Shown here piece by piece: positions 1-11,233 of a stretch of DNA of 64,000 nucleotides. The notes under the pieces were generated by a model that had not been told where the DNA came from, did no database searches, and saw only the letters and a program-made list of their open reading frames with translations. Position 1 is the stretch's first letter, and each line of letters begins with the position of its first letter. The position numbers and the translations under genes were made by a program. Source of the DNA: Mixophyes australis (Eukaryota > Chordata > Amphibia > Anura > Limnodynastidae); contig JAVHZZ010000011.1 of assembly GCA_036250195.1 (NCBI GenBank), positions 50,351,311-50,415,310 on the forward strand. Reading direction: 5' to 3'.

Positions 1-1892
1 TGAGAATGTCATGATTCCTTCCTGTTCTTTTTCACTACAATAGCAATTACGCTTCACAATCTTTTAAGTTTTTTCTTTGTTGGAGCAATGATAGTGATAA
101 CCATAGTACCAATTGAGGAATAAACCTTTATTAAATAAAACCCAAAACCTTAGTGGACACTTCTCTTGTTACCTTCTCTCATATGTGCATGCAGCTCTGC
201 CTCACCCTTAAGACACTACCTTGTTTCATCAGCAGTTTTCCAGTTGCCCTACTTTTTAGAGTTAACTAAAATAAGGTCTTTAGATAAGCTTGCACTGATT
301 CCTCACCCACTAGTAGTTGCACAGCCCCTGTGTGTATTATGACATAGTATAGACAGATTTAATAACATTTACTCAAAGTCCTAAAATATTGATCTAGCTG
401 GGGAGCCTGCCTTATAAGGTCCTTCAGGTGCCATAATATTTTGATTAATTTATACATCATTAATTTTCACCACACAGATTTAAAAATCAGATGTATTTCT
501 TTTCCAAGTACTAATAACAACGTGGAAATGTAACTTTATGATTTTGCATTATTTTGTAGCTATTGACATTACATTAGCAATATTAAAATAGTAATCAGAC
601 ACAGATAAAATAAAAAGGATCGCTAACAGTGAGTGATACAGTACAGCTCATATATATATTAAAAAAAAGGGAGCCAGACTTATTTTTTATTTAGCCAAGT
701 GGACCTACTTGTTGTCTAAGCGCAGTTCCTTGGAACTGACCTCCAAAAGTCAGTCTGTGCCTAGTGTTGCAGACATGTGGATCCACCTGAAAATGCACAT
801 GGTGGTCAAAGTGAAATATCATTTCAAAATCCAAACGCCTACCATTTTAGGACCAGCAGCTGTATTCATATCCACCTCTCAGTTTTTTCTATTAAAACAC
901 TGCTTGTGTAGCCTTATTTACATCTTAAATATATTATGAGAATGATGCAACATCGGGTCTGTCTTTATTACACTGTCTTCATTGTCACTTTTGTGTGTTG
1001 TAATGTTTTGGTCGAAGTACTCCTAGAAATTAGCTTATCTGAAAAGGGCAACTGGAAAATACAAAACGCATCTTACACTAAGCATAAGATGATAGACAAT
1101 ATTCACCCTCTAAGAGGTGGTGGAAGAAGTTCCTCAATGGAGAGAAAAAGTCAGACACCCTCCCTCAAAGCAGGGATCTCACTCTAAATGCCCCTCTTTA
1201 TCTCATTTAAATAATCTGATCTCACAAAACAGAACCCCATTTTTGCATATGGGTACATAAGTAGACTAATTCAACTAATCTACCCTCATCAGTCCAACTT
1301 CACTCATCAAATGGACACTTTTGCCTCCCGCATATACCACCCACAAATCCATGGGCTCACCTGTAAAACTGAAAGCATTTATGCAAAAGCAGGCTTGTGA
1401 CATCACAAAAGAGCATTCACACAATGTAGCACATATGTAAATGAGCACTAGTGGTCTTGCGTGCAGAACTGTGTAAATTGCAAACTGGTGGAATTATCAG
1501 ATACAATATACAGGCTGGAAATCTGCTGTTATGCTCTTTTTTCCCAGTCTTGTTTGTATGACAATAAAATCTGAAAGTACACCCAACATGTTCAAACTCG
1601 ACATGACATTCCCAGAAAAATTAAAAATATCTTCAAAGGCTGAGATCAAGCTACATAAATCCCAATCCAAAAACATGTAAACAGGGTGTGCTCTCCACTG
1701 AAGGTGAGACACACGGCCAGAAATGACAGATGAGCGAGGAATAGAATTCTGAAATCCTGATTAGAGAAAGAGGCAGGTAGAAAAGAACTTTTAATGAAAC
1801 ATAGAGACAAGTTTCAATTAAAAGTGAAAATCATCCTAAATAATATCAGTCGTTACTTGTCACAATGATCCTTTGCTCGCCCCATTTCTTTT

Positions 1893-1894
<2 letters not shown>
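1..1894. other. Anonymous AT-rich stretch, no gene seen
   Basis: No open frame here looks like a protein. The short frames (up to 83 codons) have no recognisable composition or motif, and no splice-bounded exon stood out. No inverted or tandem repeat longer than about 20 bp was noticed. It is best described as intergenic or intronic DNA. Confidence 0.6.

Positions 1895-1941
<47 letters not shown>
1895..1941. repeat. (TA)n microsatellite
   Basis: An uninterrupted alternating TA tract of about 47 bp. Tracts of this kind recur near 19.2-19.6, 37.8, 37.95, 46.3 and 49.7 kb. The short tyrosine/isoleucine frame through it is repeat read-through, not a gene. Confidence 0.97.
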
Positions 1942-1945
<4 letters not shown>

Positions 1946-2086
1946 CTAACCACATTCTATAAGCCTTACATATCTACTATACATTTTTTATTCCAAGATC
2001 TCTTATGCACCTATTTAATTTTGCTTCATTTCATTCTTTGGCAAAATTTTGTATGTTAACAAAAGTAAAAACATTAGCTCAAGTAT

Positions 2087-2113
2087 CGCGCGCGCGTGTG
2101 TGTGTGTGTGTGT
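2087..2113. repeat. Compound (CG)n(TG)n microsatellite
   Basis: A short CG dinucleotide run passes directly into a TG run, 27 bp in all. Alternating purine-pyrimidine tracts of this kind can adopt Z-DNA. CpG runs are normally rare in methylated vertebrate DNA. Confidence 0.95.
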
Positions 2114-3020
2114 ACAATTTAAATTGGACTCCATTTTGAAGCCACCAAATACATGCACTATCCACCCCATGCAGCTCATTATAATAATCTGTCACACAAA
2201 TTGGGCTCTCTGTTTTACATTTGTGTGCAGTATCAGGCATATTAGTGCTGATACTACATTCTGCTTATCAGACCTCAATTCTCCCATCTCTGGCCAGCTA
2301 CACCCATCAATACTCTGCAGCAAGATGCACTACACCCACTTGGCTTGACTAATCTGCGCATTTGTCCATAAAAGAAGGCACAATGGAACAAAACCTGGTG
2401 CATGGCCTCATAAAGCAGGAAGAAACATTTGTGCTGCATATCGGCATTTCCTATAGTTCATAGCAACTACCTACAACATGATTCTAATTTAAAAAGAATG
2501 ACATGAAAAAGACATTTAGTTATATATGGAAAAGAAAATTTGTATTTTATATTGGTTACTATCAGCTCAACAATGTAAGCCCTTTTTCTGTATTTATTGC
2601 TAGCAAATAAATGTTCTTTAACATTGTAAACTATTAAAGAGAGTGGTTTTTGCTCAGCTTCATGAGAGAGCAAAGAACATGCGTTCACAGCGTGATATAG
2701 CTCCTGGCTGGAGCTAAAATTATATATATAAGGAAAGCAGGTCTGCTGTACCAGGTTGTATATTATTAACAGTAATATCCACAAAAAAGGGGATATTAAC
2801 AGGGTGCTGACTCCAAGCCTTGTTTCCAACAGCTTTTTTAAACTCTAAAGGTAGTTGGCACAATACTCAGTGCACAATACCACCTTACAACAATTACGTA
2901 TTTTAATTAGCCTTATACTAATATCATTGGTATACCTATATAAATATGTTTTGGAAGAGAAGCGGCTGCTTCAGCTATAAATTATTGTTTGATAATTTAC
3001 CAAAAGTTAATACCAAAAAC
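2114..3020. other. Anonymous stretch, no gene seen
   Basis: AT-rich DNA. The longest frame (minus strand, 120 codons, 2,467-2,829) has no recognisable domain and lacks splice or codon-use support. Nothing else was assigned. Confidence 0.55.
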
Positions 3021-4250
3021 AAAAGGGAAAAGGAAACGCAGCTCAACGCACAAAATCGTAACATACCACACATCCCATTTCATTTAAAAATATTTATTAA
3101 TTGATATCCTATCTTAAAACAGTCCACTTAATAAACAAACAAATAAATACATTAATTAAAAGAAAAGGAAGAACCCAACACTAAGGGCTAGATTTACTAA
3201 GCTGCGGGTTTGAAAAAGTGGGGATGTTGCCTATAGCAACCAATCAGATTCTAGCTTTCATTTTGTAGAAGGTACTAAATAAATGAAAGCTAGAATCTGA
3301 TTGGTTGCTATAGGCAACATCCCCACTTTTTCAAACCCGCAGCTTAGTAAATCTAGCCCTAAGCCTCAATAATGGGTTACATAATTTCAGAATTCACCAC
3401 TCTCATATGAAAATTAATATCCACGACATTCTATAAGTATAGATATAGACACTTCAAAATGCAGGTATAAACAGTTCTCAGACCAATCACCTCAGACCAG
3501 TAACCTCCCTTTAATGCGGAAGATTACCGTTAAATCAGCTGTTGCTTCCGATCATAAGTAGAGATCCAAGTCCGACATATACCGTGTCAGGTGGTTTCTC
3601 ACCCCACCCATCACGACCAGTGACCATTGGTTATACATTATACATTAGTACAGCTTCCTTTTAGTTGTTTCCAAATGGACGGCTGTAGCTGTTTGTTATT
3701 AACAAGCTGTCAGAAGATTTTGGGACCCATGTCTCTTTACTGCAGATTTCCCACTCTTAGTGCAATTATTATGGTCATAAAAGTTCTTTGAAGTTTTCCT
3801 TTTTTTATTCATCTTACATGTTTCTCTGCTCTATGTAACTTTGATTTTCTATGAGACATATACAATGTTCTCTGAACTTTCATTTCAGCTGAATTTAGCC
3901 AATCATCTCCATTCATTTGTTTATTATCCCTCACCACCCTTTCTCTCCACAGGTAATGAGTAATTAAATTGATCGCAAAAAGATATAGCAAAAAAACTAC
4001 ATTTATCATAACACAAAAGGGATGGTAGTATTTAAATTCAGCACAAATATTAACTTTAGTAGTAAAGGTAAAAAATTAAAACCATTGATTATTAGTGGTG
4101 GGTTCTTCCTTTTCTTTTAATTACTGTATTTATTTATTTGTTTGGTGGACTGTTTAAAGATTGTATATTAATTAATAAACATTTTTAAGTGAAATGGAAT
4201 GTGTGGTATGTTAAGTTTTGGTGAGTTGAACTGTGCTTCCTTTTTCTTTC
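3021..4250. mobile_element. Long-inverted-repeat (fold-back) element
   Basis: Positions 3,021-3,184 and 4,087-4,250 are imperfect reverse complements over about 160 bp, with shared landmarks such as CATACCACACAT, CAGTCCAC and AAAGGAAGAACCCA read in opposite directions. They flank about 0.9 kb of unrelated interior that has no coding frame. This fits a non-autonomous DNA transposon or fold-back element. No convincing target duplication was found, so the outer limits are approximate and the superfamily is not assigned. A second, palindromic MITE (3,184-3,360) lies exactly at the inner edge of the left arm and is a later insertion. A Tc1 remnant begins 20 bp beyond the right arm. Confidence 0.75.
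3184..3360. mobile_element. Palindromic hairpin MITE, youngest copy
   Basis: The two arms (3,184-3,263 and 3,281-3,360) are perfect reverse complements over 80 bp and are separated by a 17-nt loop. The element starts AGGGCTAGATTTACTAAGCT and ends with its complement. Two older, diverged copies with the same core (GCCTATAGCAACCAATCA) lie at 7,268-7,445 and 19,715-19,866, and a half copy lies near 52.9 kb. No protein is encoded; transposition would need a transposase in trans. Perfect arm identity implies recent insertion or ongoing arm correction. A transcript would fold into a long perfect hairpin. Confidence 0.92.
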
Positions 4251-4270
4251 TGTATATCACTGGTAATATA

Positions 4271-4662
4271 CACTATATGGACAAAAGTATTCAGATGCTT
4301 GACCATCACAACAACAGGGACTGTAATGACATTGTATTTAAATATATATATACTTTAATATGGAGTTGGTCCCCCTTTTGCAGCGATAAGAGCTTCCACT
4401 CTTCTTGGAAGGCCTTCCACAAAATGTTGGGAGTGTTTCTGTGGGAATTTGTGCCCATTCATTCTGTAGAGCATTTATGAGGTCAGGCACTGATGTTGGA
4501 CAAGAAGGCCTGACTCGCAATCTCCATTCCAATTAATCCCAAAGGTGTTCAATGGGTTGAGGTCAGGGCTTTGTGCGGGCCAGTCAAGTTATTCCAAACC
4601 GAACTCATCAAACCATGTCTTTGTAGTCCTTGCTTTGTGGACTGGGGCACAGTCATTTGATG
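4271..4662 (-). pseudogene. Tc1-like transposase remnant (C-terminal end)
   Basis: The minus strand encodes the C-terminal part of a Tc1/mariner DDE transposase. The clearest piece (4,338-4,532) reads RVRPSCPTSVPDLINALQNE followed by WAQIPTETLP, typical of the region after the last catalytic residue in Tc1 enzymes. Just upstream on the same strand, near 4,540-4,600, are the degraded words DWPAQSPDLNP, which mark the motif before the catalytic glutamate, now split by frameshifts. The left border, CACTATATGGACAAAAGTAT after a TA, matches a Tc1 terminal repeat. The N-terminal half and the other terminal repeat are missing: homology stops near 4,662, where the following minisatellite region begins. 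It is a dead fragment. Confidence 0.88.
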
Positions 4663-4744
4663 CAAGATTTATAGTAGCTTACATACTCTGGACAAGTCTT
4701 CAGATGCACATTCAACTTCTTGTGATTGCCGCCTGCTGTTAGTA

Positions 4745-5660
4745 TCTGTGTGCTCCATTCCCCCTGCCACTCTCTCTGTGCTCTCCATTCTCCCTCCTCT
4801 CTGTAGGCTCTGTTCTCTATGTTCTGTGTGTGCTTCATTCTCCTCTCTCTCTCTCTGTTTTCCATTCTCTCACTGTTCTCCATTTCCCTGTCTCTGTGTG
4901 CTCCATTTTGCCCCTTCTATATCTGTGCTCAATTCTCCCCCTCTCTGTGTGCTCAATACCAACCCTCTCTGTGTGCTCTTTTATTCCTCTCTCTCTGTGT
5001 GCTCCATTCTTCCCCCTTCTCTCTCTGTACTCCATTCTTCCCCTTTTCTCTGTGTGCTCAATTCTCCACCCTCTCTCTGTGTGCTCTATTCTCCTCGCCT
5101 CTCTCTGTGTGCTCCATTCTTCCTCCTTCTCTCTGTGTGCTCTATTTCCTCCCCTCTCTGCTCTGTGTGCTCAATTCTTCCCATCTCTCTCTGTGTGCTC
5201 AATTGTTCCCTCTCTCTGCATGCTCCAGTCTTCCACCTCTCTCTGTGTAAACCATTCTCTTACATGTCTGCTTCCTTCATGCTCCCCCCTCTCTGTGTGC
5301 TCCGGTCATCTCCCTCTCTGTGTGCTTCATTCATCCCCCTCTCTACGTGCTCCATGCTCCCCTCTCTCTACATGCTCCATTTTCCTCCCTCTCAGTGCAC
5401 TCCATTCTCCCTCTCTGCACACTCCATTCTTCTCCCTCTCTGCACACTCCATTCTTCTCCCTCTCTATGTGCTTCATTCTCCTCCCTCTCTACGTGCTTC
5501 ATTCTCCACCCTTTCTGCGTGCACCATTCTCCACCCTCTCTGCGTGCACATTCTACTCTCTCTCTGCGTGCACCATTCTCCACCCTCTCTGCGTGCTCCA
5601 TTATCCTCCCTCTCTGTGCGCTTCATTCTCCTCCCATTCTGCGTGCTCCATTCTCCTGCT
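4745..5660. repeat. Pyrimidine-rich minisatellite, ~25-bp unit
   Basis: Roughly three dozen degenerate units of about 24-27 bp, of the form CTCTCTGTGTGCTCCATTCT, run for about 0.9 kb. The plus strand is almost free of purines apart from G in GTG and the A of CCATT. All three plus frames stay open for hundreds of codons (up to 314) only because the unit lacks stop triplets. These frames, rich in Ser, Leu, Cys and Pro, are not genes. Unit variants change along the array: GTGTGCTCC on the left, GCACACTCC and GCGTGCACC on the right, as expected for a VNTR with local turnover. Confidence 0.95.
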
Positions 5661-5788
5661 TCTTGATTATTAGAGGTGGGGGCATCCGATGACAGTCCTC
5701 AATAACACACAGTGAGTGGTGGGAAGATGTGTTCCTCCCCTGCTGAGGCTTGCAATTCACTGAACATGTCAGGTAGTCAGCGCATAAT

Positions 5789-5813
5789 TTATGAGTCATA
5801 CTATGACTCATAA
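5789..5813. repeat. Perfect 25-bp palindrome with two AP-1-like words
   Basis: TTATGAGTCATA and its exact complement are separated by a single C. Each arm contains TGAGTCA or TGACTCA, the AP-1 core consensus. About 35 bp downstream, CCGGCCCTG (5,848-5,856) resembles the end of a hAT-type terminus (CAGGGCCGG on the other strand). The palindrome may therefore be subterminal sequence of a transposon that carries the minisatellite. That link is inference. Confidence 0.6.
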
Positions 5814-5976
5814 CTATGATTGAATTTTTAAATATTACATTATTAAACCGGCCCTGCACTTCATTATACCTGTCATTAAAAGGTGCTGTACTAAGTACCA
5901 TCACAAAAAACGTATTGTCTATAAGAGATTGATTTCCAGCTCACTCAGATTTCCCTTAGATTGGGTGTCAACTTAC

Positions 5977-6011
5977 ATGTCTGCTGAAATCCAGGGAGTC
6001 TCTCTCGCCAC
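5977..6011 (-). other. Candidate 35-bp host-gene micro-exon
   Basis: On the minus strand a strong pyrimidine tract ending CTGTGTTTTCATTTTAG is followed by 35 nt and then the donor GTAAGT (plus-strand 5,971-5,976). All three frames are open. If joined to the other candidate exon at 46,956-47,024 (which ends with one spare nucleotide), the phase fits and the reading is GGERDSLDFSRH, ending in phase 0. No protein family was recognised. The alternatives are a chance pair of splice signals or a non-coding exon. Confidence 0.3.
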
Positions 6012-7267
6012 CTAAAATGAAAACACAGGGAAAAGATTAATCATACAGAAGGGAAATTATGCATTTTCTAATAACTTTAAATAATGAGTACTAGCAATGA
6101 GTAAAGCTGAAGTATTTGCTATTTCGGAACAATATTGTTTACTCTTGGTAAATTTTCTGCAAATCATTTATTTCAGTTTAAAAAAAATAGTAATCTTAAT
6201 GCAAATTTGTTTTCCCAACGATTCAGTTTGAAAGTTGGTTTTTTAAACCATGATGAACAGCTATAGCCATGGCAGAGTTCTAAGATGCTGTCAAAAGGAC
6301 AAAAAACTGGCATTGTTAGCTATAGCTTTGTCAGTTTTATTTGCTGTGACATTATAGCCATTTTTCTTGGTATGAATCTGCATATCTATAGTCTGTAAAT
6401 ATAATTTATGTTATCTAGAAATGTATCTAGACAACATAGAAAGCACCTCCTTCATAAGAATATATATGTCATCTTTCTCTAGAGAACAGGACATTCAGAA
6501 TACTAGACTGAATTAGTTATGTTTAAACATGTTATTTCAAGGTTATTGTGTAGCTCAGCAATATATAGATTATTGTACATAACTATGTGATTTGCGACAC
6601 CTGCCCTCCTCCACATTTGCAATTCACCTCCTCTCTGGGATCACCCATAGGGGAGAAATAGAAAGTGGACAAGTATGGACCAGTGACATGCGATAGGCAA
6701 CCCTAGGACCTTCCGAGCCGTCAGGTGTGGACAACAGGAGAGCCCGGCTTTATGCACTGTCAATCCTTTTCTCTACTTTATGTCCAATCAATCCCAGATC
6801 TTATTATTTGCTTTATGTCCCACTAAACTTAACCCTAAGTCTTATTCTGAGACAAAGAGTGAGGTGCAGCACTTTTGAAGGTTACTCTGCCATACATGTG
6901 GCTCTTGAAGAGTATCAGGCTGTCCAGAAGCTGTGTCTGTATGGTGCATCACAGTATACAAAGGCAATATCATATGCACTTGAGGATATTCTCAATATAT
7001 ATTATAATTACATCTGCACACATTCATAAACTCAAAAAAAAAAGTATTTATAAATAATGCCATGTTCAATGAAATTAAACGTTTACTATAATTCCAACGA
7101 ATAAAGAAAGCAAAACTAGTTAATAGTCTACAATTTGGATAATTAAAGAACTCTGGACACATGTAAAAACAAAATATAACAACCTCTTTCGCAACTACTG
7201 TAGATCCCCATGACCTGGATGTTTGCTCTTGAGAAACTCATCATTCCAAACATTCAGATACAGATAC
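6012..7267. other. Anonymous stretch, no gene seen
   Basis: AT-rich DNA without repeats that could be assigned. The 100-codon plus frame at 6,727-7,029 has no domain signature and no exon signals were found around it. Confidence 0.5.
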
Positions 7268-7445
7268 TGGGATTATCTTTACTAAACTGCTTGTTTGAAA
7301 AAAGGAGTTGTTCCCTATAGCAACCAATCAGATTCTAGCTGTCATTTTGTAGAATGCACTAAATAAATGAAAGCTAAAATCTGATTGGTTGTTATAGGCA
7401 ACATCTCCACTTTTTCAAACCCGCAGTTTAGTAAGTATACCCCCA
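7268..7445. mobile_element. Palindromic hairpin MITE, older copy
   Basis: Same family and layout as the 3,184 element: inverted arms carrying TATAGCAACCAATCAGATT and its complement around a loop with CACTAAATAAATGA. The arms have diverged from each other by several substitutions (for example GCTTGTTTG against GCGGGTTTG), so this insertion is older or has not been corrected. Confidence 0.85.
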
Positions 7446-8724
7446 TTATTCTATTGCTAAACAGATTTTTTTTCAGATCCTGGTAATCAGCAACATTTGT
7501 AATCAGAAATTGCCAAAAATGTAGTTAGCAGAATGCATATTCACACTATTATTTATCAGATCCATTTTCCTGCTACTGGATTATGCTCTGTTCATGACAA
7601 AGCAATTTCTTGACTTTTTAATTAACACATTCAATTTTTACAGTTTGCCCATCACCTACACACACTGGGATTGAATTAAAGTTAGGGGTAAATCTAGCTA
7701 ATGCAAAATCCATTTTGCACCTTGGCAAAACCATGTTCAAGAGGCATTTCCTTGCTGAATTCTGGCCCACTACACAGTCTGATCCAGTACTCAGTGAAAT
7801 AAAACTAGGAACTGATGATTTCACATGAAACATTTCACCTTACACTCATTTAGCAATAATTTAATATTTGCTCATCACAAAACAGCAAAATCCCATGTCG
7901 CAGCTAAACAACTTTGTATTATTTCCTTTTAGAAGTACAGTACTGTATTCCAGTGAGCCAATCTGCTAAACTGTAAGCAATACTTCAGGAACCCAAAAGA
8001 GGACAAGCTACTCAGATACACCTTCATAGTTTATCCCTCTCACTACTTAAGGAGCACGTGTCAAATCTGCACATTAGGTGGTCCTACCATTATTCACATT
8101 TTTGTGCTTTATTTGGGAATAACCCAAGGAACCCAGGAATAACCTTTTACTATTACCTATTAACCTATTGCTGCTGGCATGGGAAGGGTGAGAAGAAACA
8201 GATCCACAGAAAAGAAATGAGATAGGGAGAGATACTGTGATTCTTATGGGCATATTTATCAAAGGAGAGAAGTTTTATTGCCGGTGAAAACACCCATTAG
8301 GGCTATTTTTCCGCTTTACCAAATATAATAAAAATTTGCTGCCGGCGATTGCACTGCGGGGTAGACAGCAATAGTTTTCCCAGGACTTTGCACTGCTACA
8401 AGTACTGGCGCAATATATCTCAGGATGATGACAACAGAAGAGAAGAACATAAAACCCAAATCTGGGCTTGGGATAGCCAGCTTACACATGTACATATTTC
8501 CAGAGACTGGCCCAAGGAAGTATTAAATTAATACTTACCGCTCTAGGGCTGTATCGCTGAGTCAGCTGAGTATTGCTCAGTTCCCCTGACAAAATTTTCT
8601 AGATAAATTGCAGTGATAAGGGATTTTTCTTTAAAAATAAAAAATCATCCTTATCATTGTATTTGTGTCCCGAGACAGAGAAAAACTGATTGTTTTATTT
8701 ATCAAAGGGAAAATAGCTTTCACA
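7446..8724. other. Anonymous stretch, possible unassigned MITE
   Basis: No coding region was seen. Two similar words in the same orientation, TATTTATCAAAGGAGAG near 8,250 and TATTTATCAAAGGGAAA near 8,698, bracket about 450 bp and may mark an unassigned interspersed repeat. Evidence is too thin to define borders. Confidence 0.35.
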
Positions 8725-9338
8725 ATATACACAGGGGGTACCTGCTAACATTGACGCAGCTCAAGTAGAAGGTGCGGAGTCTAACGGACCCCATGGTCTT
8801 CTCCAGGAATCCCCACAAGGAGGTATGGGTTTTGCGGCAGGAGACGTGCAGGTCGCGGTTCTTTACTAAGCCGTATAGCGAGGTACAAGAGTAGTCAGGT
8901 GAGCCGGTTCGGTAACGTGCTAGCAATGTAGGTACACAGGGAGGAATCCAGAAGAGCAGTCAGGCAAGCTGGGTTGGTAACTTCCAAAGGTAATCAATGC
9001 ACAGGGAGAATCCAAATAGAGAGGTCAGACAAGCCGGGTCAGCAGGGAACACAGGAGAGCAGGAATAGTCAGGACTAGCCAAGAAACAAACAAGGACGCT
9101 AGAGCAGGATTGACCTAATACTCTGGCACCAGCATGGTGCCAGAGTCAGACTTAAATACGGCAGTTAGCCAATAGAGATGCCAGCGGCTTGATGACATCA
9201 GCCGCTACAGGCGATCCGAGTAGCGCATGTGCAACAGAGTCAGCAGTCTGGCCGGGAGTATCGTCTGCCAGGCAACCAGATGCAGTGTGGGCAGTAACAG
9301 ACGGCCATCCCGAAGGAGCAGAGGGACGGCACCTGACA
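8725..9338 (-). mobile_element. Gypsy-like solo LTR, antisense
   Basis: Read on the minus strand, the segment begins TGTCAGGTGCCGTCCC at 9,338. A TATA-like TATTTAAG lies near 9,150-9,158, followed by a T/C-rich leader with repeated CCTGACT and CTGCTC words, and sequence identity fades near 8,725. The TG start and overall architecture fit an LTR of a Ty3/Gypsy-type retroelement. Its first 12 bases match the start of another LTR at 40,953 (TGTCAGGCGCCG). No gag, pol or second LTR is nearby, so it is probably a solo LTR. The 3' limit is uncertain. A perfect 11-bp-arm palindrome sits at 9,121-9,145, just past the TATA-like box. Confidence 0.6.
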
Positions 9339-10789
9339 ATAGCTTTATACCTGCACCAAACAGGTATTGTCACTGGAGTTATGGCTTCTCCATATCTATC
9401 AAGGGATTAACACCGGAGGTCAAAACAACATTAAGTTTCATCAGAGAATACCTGCCCCATTTCAGAATATCAATAGCAGAAGATATTCAACCAAAGACTT
9501 TCCAGGAGAGTACGTCCTAATGCTAAACCTGGCTATGATTGAAATATTAGAAGTCACCATGGCCAGAGGCTTCATGCCTTTATAATATAATAAACAGCAT
9601 GGCTACTTCTCATATCCTTATAATTTACGATTGGGAGTACATTATCCCCTATATTATTTACAAAGGAGGACTTGCTGATCATTGAGCTTAGGTACACACA
9701 CAATTCTACAATGAAGATTATTTTACACTAACAACTGCCTGCAAGTTGGATATATAGCTCTGCATCTCTGGCTACATCTATACTTTTTAATACAGAGGTT
9801 CAGTTTGCATATTCAGGACAAAGACGAATTGATTTGCATGTTTCTATCTATAATTCCTGCAGTGAGGATGAAATCATGTATTCTCTTGTTCTGTGGGATA
9901 ATGTTGATTGCTATAAAGTAATAAGGAACATGTTAAGATGGGGGCATTGGTTTGAATGCCCAGATTTCCCCTATCATGGCTCCAATAAACCAAGGGGTAC
10001 CCTCATGAGATGTAGTAGATTGTCTAGTTTTCAAAATGGTGGGTACCCTCATGTGATAGGTTGTCTAGTTTTCAAAATGGTATGGCTTATTTTTTTATCA
10101 TGCATTTCATTCAAAACAGTGCAAACTAGCAAAAAGAAGAAGAAGATTTAATTATGAAAACGTATAAGTAAAATCCTGATTTTTAATATTTTGAAAATGT
10201 GGATTGAGTAAGAACAACTAAGTAAAAAAAAACCCCACACATTTGAAATTAATTTGCATTCTGTCAATTTAAATAAAATAATTTAAAAAAAACTTTTTGG
10301 GACAATTTGTTCAGATTTTCTTTGTGGTATCATGGGCTACAAGCAAACTAACATTATTGTCTGATAATTCAAAGTCTTCTGAAAAAAATACCAAGGTATA
10401 ATTTGAATGGTTACTGAATACCAAAATACTACAATTAGTGTTGGAATGCAACCAGCCCAAAAATGCCAAAATAGGCTCAACATAGGGGTGAGAAAAGCCT
10501 AAGGGGTTAACTAGAGGGACGAGTGTCCAATGTCGAGCAATCATTGTTCTCACTTGATTAAAAAGTAACTGCACCGGAAAAAAAAGTTGTGGAGGCTAAG
10601 ATAAAGCTTTACTGATGCTTTGATTGCAGATTCATATTTAAAAACAGAAACAGATGCAGTAAATCTACAATTGGAGGTTTGCCCGAAGCAACTGGTAGGG
10701 AGAACTTAAACCTTCAGTGCTAGAGATCTTTTATATGATACAGGTAACAAGACCAACCTGTCACCATTGAAATGAAGCTGGTTCAGGTC
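9339..10789. other. Anonymous stretch with a short tandem duplication
   Basis: At 9,995-10,084 a roughly 45-bp segment containing GTCTAGTTTTCAAAATGGT is duplicated in tandem with small differences; the first copy carries a few extra bases. The rest is AT-rich and unassigned. A minus-strand 87-codon frame at 10,311-10,574 has no recognisable domain. Confidence 0.5.
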
Positions 10790-11233
10790 TTTTTTATTAT
10801 TTATTGAAGCCCAGGGTGCAGTGCTTCCAAACACTCAGTGCTGTGCAAAAACCAGAGCTGGGGACTTGGCACTTTGGACATGAAAGTGTCCCATTCCTCC
10901 CGATCCCCACAAACCATAAGGTCCCTTAGGGGGACAAGGGTCTCAAGATCCACTTCACCAAAACTAGGGGGACCCCTTGACTTCCCTGACCCCCAAAGTC
11001 ATAAGGCCCCTTAGGGGGCAAGGGTCTTCCTGACCATCTCATCCGCAAGGCTCGGGTGGTCCACCTTTTCTCGAAGTTGACTGAAGCTTACCCTAGAAAT
11101 GGGATCTTCAGCTCTCCCCAGAAGAAGGGAGCCTCCGATAACTATGGGAGAGGGTTGCCCATAAGAGTCTATACCTAAACCCCAAAACAAAAATGTGCCA
11201 CACACAAAGATAAATTGTGACAAGTGCAAAGTG
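10790..11233 (-). mobile_element. 3' part of antisense unit (split by L2)
   Basis: Read on the minus strand this ends with CTTCAATAAATAATAAAAAA, a polyadenylation signal followed by an A-rich tail, as in a retroposed transcript. A frame running into a stop at 11,011 (…SFSQLREKVDHPSLADEMVR…) is open but unrecognised. Two similar blocks near 10,904-10,950 and 10,992-11,037 (each with CATAAGG…CCCTTAGGGGG) form a diverged duplication. The companion 5' part lies at 12,713-13,060, beyond the inserted L2. That both halves belong to one unit is inference from orientation, tail and head. Confidence 0.4.

Noticed and set aside
4748..5692. Open frames of up to 314 codons, rich in Ser/Leu/Cys/Pro
   Set aside because: They follow a 25-bp tandem unit without stop triplets, all three frames are open together, and there is no domain.
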